NCBI GenBank assembly: GCA_020721025.1
Contig: DYNO01000138.1
Location: forward strand, 1 to 8,951
DNA: 8,951 nucleotides
Reading direction: 5' to 3'
Source of the DNA: Thiomargarita sp.
GTDB taxonomy: Bacteria > Pseudomonadota > Gammaproteobacteria > Beggiatoales > Beggiatoaceae
The translations under genes and the position numbers were made by a program. Every line of letters starts with the position of its first letter. Positions within the stretch are counted from its first letter, which is position 1. The notes beneath the pieces are model-generated. The model was not told the origin of the DNA and did no database searches. It worked only from the letters and a program-made list of their open reading frames with translations. Shown here in pieces: positions 6,948 to 8,951 of the stretch.

Positions 6948-7046
6948 TCAAATTCTGTGGGTTCAACCTTCTGTATTTCGCTATCCATTTCAACAGAGCA
7001 ACAATTTTTCATCAAGATGATAAAAAGCAATCAGTTAGAAATCATC

Positions 7047-7119
7047 ACTCGTGACGCTGGCGCGTCTGGACTGCATTCCCACGCCAGCGCATGGGAACGA
7101 GGAACTATTTGTTTTAATT
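7047..7119 (-). repeat. Inner inverted-repeat arm, right
   Basis: This is the better-preserved arm, with actcgtgacgctgg, then ctgcattcccacgccagcgc and atgggaacgaggaactattt. Reverse-complemented, it matches 6874-6947 at most positions. Words of this type are common as dispersed palindromic repeats in several gammaproteobacterial genomes, as far as I recall. Decayed pieces of it occur at 169-302 in this window. Confidence 0.75.
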
Positions 7120-7375
7120 AATAAAAATTACCACGTCATCATTTTATCAAGTTCGATTGCTTAAAACTAGATAACAGAACATATTTTGTGTCACAATTCC
7201 TTAAGTCAATGGCTTTGCTCTGGTGCATGGGAACGAGGAATTTGGTAACGAGCAGAACATAAATTTTATCGTTGTCGTATAAGAAATTGCAGATAAAAGT
7301 GGCAGTTAGCGAACATGATGGTACGATTTGCCAAGTTAGCTTCTATCTACGTTACGAAAGCGACATTTTTGCAAC

Positions 7376-8428
7376 TTATTCGCCAACGTCTTCTTCAAGC
7401 GTTTCCAATGGAGCACCCGCTTCTGACGCACTGATCACGGAACGAGTGAGCAGTTTTTCCCGAACTTGCTGTTCAATCGCTTTGGCAATTTCTGGCTTAT
7501 TTTTCAAGATATTACGCACATTATCCTTGCCCTGCCCCAACCGTTCGCCGCGATAACTGTACCACGCTCCAGATTTTTCAATCACGCCATTCTTGGTGCC
7601 CAACTCAATAATTTCGCCTTCCCGTGACACCCCTTCGCCATACAAAATATCAAAAGTGACTTCTTTAAATGGCGGTGCCACCTTGTTTTTGACGACCTTC
7701 ACCTTCGTTTCATTGCCAACCACTTCATCGCCCCGCTTAATCGCTCCAATGCGACGAATATCTAAGCGAACTGAAGCATAAAATTTCAGCGCGTTACCGC
7801 CAGTAGTGGTTTCTGGTGATCCGAACATCACGCCAATTTTCATGCGAATTTGGTTGATAAAAACCACTAACGTATTGGAACGCTTGATATTTGCTGTCAA
7901 TTTACGCAGAGCTTGCGACATGAGCCGGGCTTGTAATCCCATGTGAGAATCGCCCATATCACCTTCAATTTCCGCTTTAGGCGTAAGGGCGGCAACCGAG
8001 TCAATTACCACCAAATCTATCGCTCCAGAACGCACCAACATGTCAGTGATTTCTAAGGCTTCTTCCCCGTTGCTGGGTTGGGATAGCAGTAACTCATTGA
8101 TATTTACGCCTAATTTTTCCGCATAACTTCGGTCCAACGCATGTTCCGCATCGACGAAGGCTGCCGTTCCCCCTCTTTTTTGGATTTCTGCGACGGTATG
8201 CAGGGCTAAAGTGGTTTTACCTGATGATTCAGGTCCATAAATTTCGACGACCCGCCCCAAGGGTAAACCGCCCACCCCCAATGCAATATCCAAACTTAGG
8301 CTACCGGTAGAAACTGTTTCGACATCAATAACTTGTACGTCACCCAACCGCATCACTGCGCCCTTGCCAAATTGTTTTTCAATCTGCCCCAACGTGCTAC
8401 TGAGAGATTTTTTTTTATCTTCGTCCAT
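7376..8428 (-). CDS. recA: Recombinase RecA
   Basis: The 350-residue product is the ATP-dependent strand-exchange protein of homologous recombination and the coprotease that triggers LexA self-cleavage in the SOS response. It is complete and canonical. The N-terminal oligomerisation helix includes LGQIEKQFGKGAVMRLGD (13-30). Walker A is GPESSGKTT (65-73), the catalytic glutamate is Glu95 in DAEHA, Walker B is VVIDSVAAL (140-148), DNA loop L1 is around GDMGDSHMG (156-164), and loop L2 with the INQIR approach is at 191-210 (INQIRMKIGVMFGSPETTTG). The acidic tail is LETLEEDVGE. The ATG is preceded by a close-set GGTGA (8432-8436). The usual recX partner does not follow; instead a 120-bp stretch leads into the nested repeat block. 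Confidence 0.99.
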   Translation of the reverse strand: MDEDKKKSLSSTLGQIEKQFGKGAVMRLGDVQVIDVETVSTGSLSLDIALGVGGLPLGRVVEIYGPESSGKTTLALHTVAEIQKRGGTAAFVDAEHALDRSYAEKLGVNINELLLSQPSNGEEALEITDMLVRSGAIDLVVIDSVAALTPKAEIEGDMGDSHMGLQARLMSQALRKLTANIKRSNTLVVFINQIRMKIGVMFGSPETTTGGNALKFYASVRLDIRRIGAIKRGDEVVGNETKVKVVKNKVAPPFKEVTFDILYGEGVSREGEIIELGTKNGVIEKSGAWYSYRGERLGQGKDNVRNILKNKPEIAKAIEQQVREKLLTRSVISASEAGAPLETLEEDVGE

Positions 8429-8463
8429 AGTTCACCGACTTCCATAGTTAGGAATTATGATTT

Positions 8464-8472
8464 ATTATCGCA
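8464..8472 (-). promoter_or_regulatory. Candidate extended -10 promoter of recA
   Basis: On the minus strand TGC followed by GATAAT (5 of 6 consensus bases; 8464-8469) forms an extended -10 element (TGn-TATAAT type). The hexamer 17 bases upstream, CCCAAT, is a poor -35, which an extended -10 can tolerate. Start of transcription would be near 8457, leaving a leader of about 29 bases. No CTGT-N8-ACAG LexA box of the E. coli type is seen near it. Confidence 0.4.
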
Positions 8473-8900
8473 TAATCGACTGGTTAATTGGGTATCGTGT
8501 CAGTCTTTATCTTTGCTGACTCAATTTTTTGAATTTAAATATTTCTATTTTGTTGTTTTAACGATTATTTTTGAATCTAAAGTGTTTATTTTAACAGATA
8601 CGTGGTAATAATGAATATTTTATCTTAATTTTGATATTTATCAATTGTCTGAATCAGAGTTTGCCAAATTTTTAACATAAAAAGTCAAAATGAGAAGTTA
8701 TCATGAACAAAAAGAATATTTGAAAACAATCGGTTATCTATCAAAACGACTATCATTTATCAAGCGATGATTACCATAATTTGGTGGTTCTGGTGATAAT
8801 TATTGAGGACTACTTAAAAAAATACATAAAAATCAATTTATTATAAAAAATATGATGTCATAGAGATATTCTTGCATTTGGTTTTCAATCAGAGTGCTAT

Positions 8901-8925
8901 AGAACCGATTTGACATCTTCAAACT
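8901..8925 (+). repeat. Dispersed short repeat, copy B
   Basis: It matches 36-60 at 20 of 25 positions in the same orientation, sharing agaacc, tttgacatct and aaac. It stands in AT-rich gene-free DNA upstream of recA. The family is not recognised. Confidence 0.4.
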
Positions 8926-8951
8926 CAGTAAAAAAGTAAAGTTTAAAAATA

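Larger units (their letters stand above)
6732..7253. repeat. Nested inverted-repeat element between recA and the CYTH-CHAD gene
   Basis: This gene-free block is bounded by an outer inverted repeat: 6732-6789 is the reverse complement of 7197-7253 at most positions (with small gaps), including the exact words gttcccatgc and gcaaagccattgacttaagg. Inside it is a second, unrelated inverted repeat (6874-6947 and 7047-7119) with a 99-bp central spacer. The 80-bp spacers between outer and inner arms are AT-rich and show no clear pairing with each other. No transposase is encoded. The layout resembles one miniature palindromic element inserted in another, or one composite. I see no exact target-site duplication at the outer ends. 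Because all genes here run leftwards, the block lies in the 3' region of recA and could fold in its transcript. Confidence 0.75.
8429..8951. other. AT-rich gene-free region upstream of recA
   Basis: The first 50 bases hold the recA leader and candidate promoter. The remainder is strongly AT-rich with many stop codons in all frames. Two tiny frames of 26-27 codons (8690-8770 plus; 8833-8916 minus) lack ribosome sites and known features. A short repeat related to 36-60 lies at 8901-8925. No RNA gene, strong hairpin or coding region is recognised. Confidence 0.55.

Noticed and set aside
6842..7030. A 62-codon minus-strand frame within the nested repeat, ending in HYDSVW
   Set aside because: It starts with TTG, crosses an inner repeat arm and has no ribosome site. 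The last residues faintly recall a motif of PD-(D/E)XK-type proteins, but six residues are too few to support a gene remnant.
6912..7121. A 69-codon plus-strand frame through the inner repeat
   Set aside because: It is composed largely of the two repeat arms (GASGLHSHASAWERGT), a typical false gene call in such repeats.
8478..8505. gactg...cagtc inverted repeat near the recA promoter as a LexA operator
   Set aside because: The half-sites are 18 bases apart and do not match CTGT-N8-ACAG; a 5-bp dyad is expected by chance.
8641..8665. tgtctgaatcagag resembles the start of a repeat word I recall from other genomes
   Set aside because: The resemblance ends after about a dozen bases and cannot be separated from chance without a search.
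8690..8770. A 26-residue plus-strand frame upstream of recA
   Set aside because: There is no Shine-Dalgarno sequence, no recognisable product and strongly AT-rich surroundings; chance is sufficient.
8833..8916. A 27-residue minus-strand frame that begins inside repeat copy B
   Set aside because: It has no ribosome site; its ATG is simply part of the repeated word gatgtcaaa.

Overview
The window reads as chromosomal DNA of a gammaproteobacterium that stores polyhydroxyalkanoate (PHA). All six intact genes, and one broken gene, lie on the minus strand. The protein repertoire (PhaB, PhaR, ThiO, a CYTH-CHAD protein, a 350-residue RecA), the AT-rich intergenic DNA and the dispersed palindromic repeats built on GTTCCCATGC / GCATGGGAACGAG suggest a Thiotrichales/Beggiatoa-like or methylotroph-like lineage. 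That placement is inference from pattern memory, not from a search.

Layout from high to low coordinates, which is the direction of transcription: recA (7376-8428) has a candidate extended -10 promoter. Downstream of it lies a roughly 520-bp gene-free block (6732-7253) made of one inverted repeat nested inside another. Next comes a two-gene unit, a CYTH-CHAD protein (5135-6628) and the glycine oxidase thiO (4001-5128), separated by 6 bp. Immediately after thiO is the 5' stub of an IS200/IS605-type tnpB (3676-3960), whose reading frame runs out inside the second copy of a pair of 40-45 bp direct repeats (3610-3700). Then follow an orphan RND-type periplasmic adaptor (2283-3530), the PHA regulator phaR (1553-2038) and the acetoacetyl-CoA reductase phaB (437-1174). 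The last 436 bp hold no gene but contain decayed copies of the palindromic repeat.

Functional picture: phaB supplies (R)-3-hydroxybutyryl-CoA for PHA synthesis and phaR is the regulator that in other bacteria senses PHA and represses granule-protein genes. phaC and phaA are not in the window. CHAD domains are known to associate with polyphosphate, so two kinds of storage granule are represented within about 6 kb, although nothing in the sequence proves co-regulation. ThiO makes the iminoacetate used for the thiamine thiazole ring, with no other thiamine gene in view. The adaptor has no adjacent pump gene, and recA has no recX beside it.

I found no clear new defence or mobile system. The items most worth a second look are the nested inverted-repeat block, the tnpB stub with its direct repeats, and a perfect 7-bp inverted repeat just upstream of phaR.
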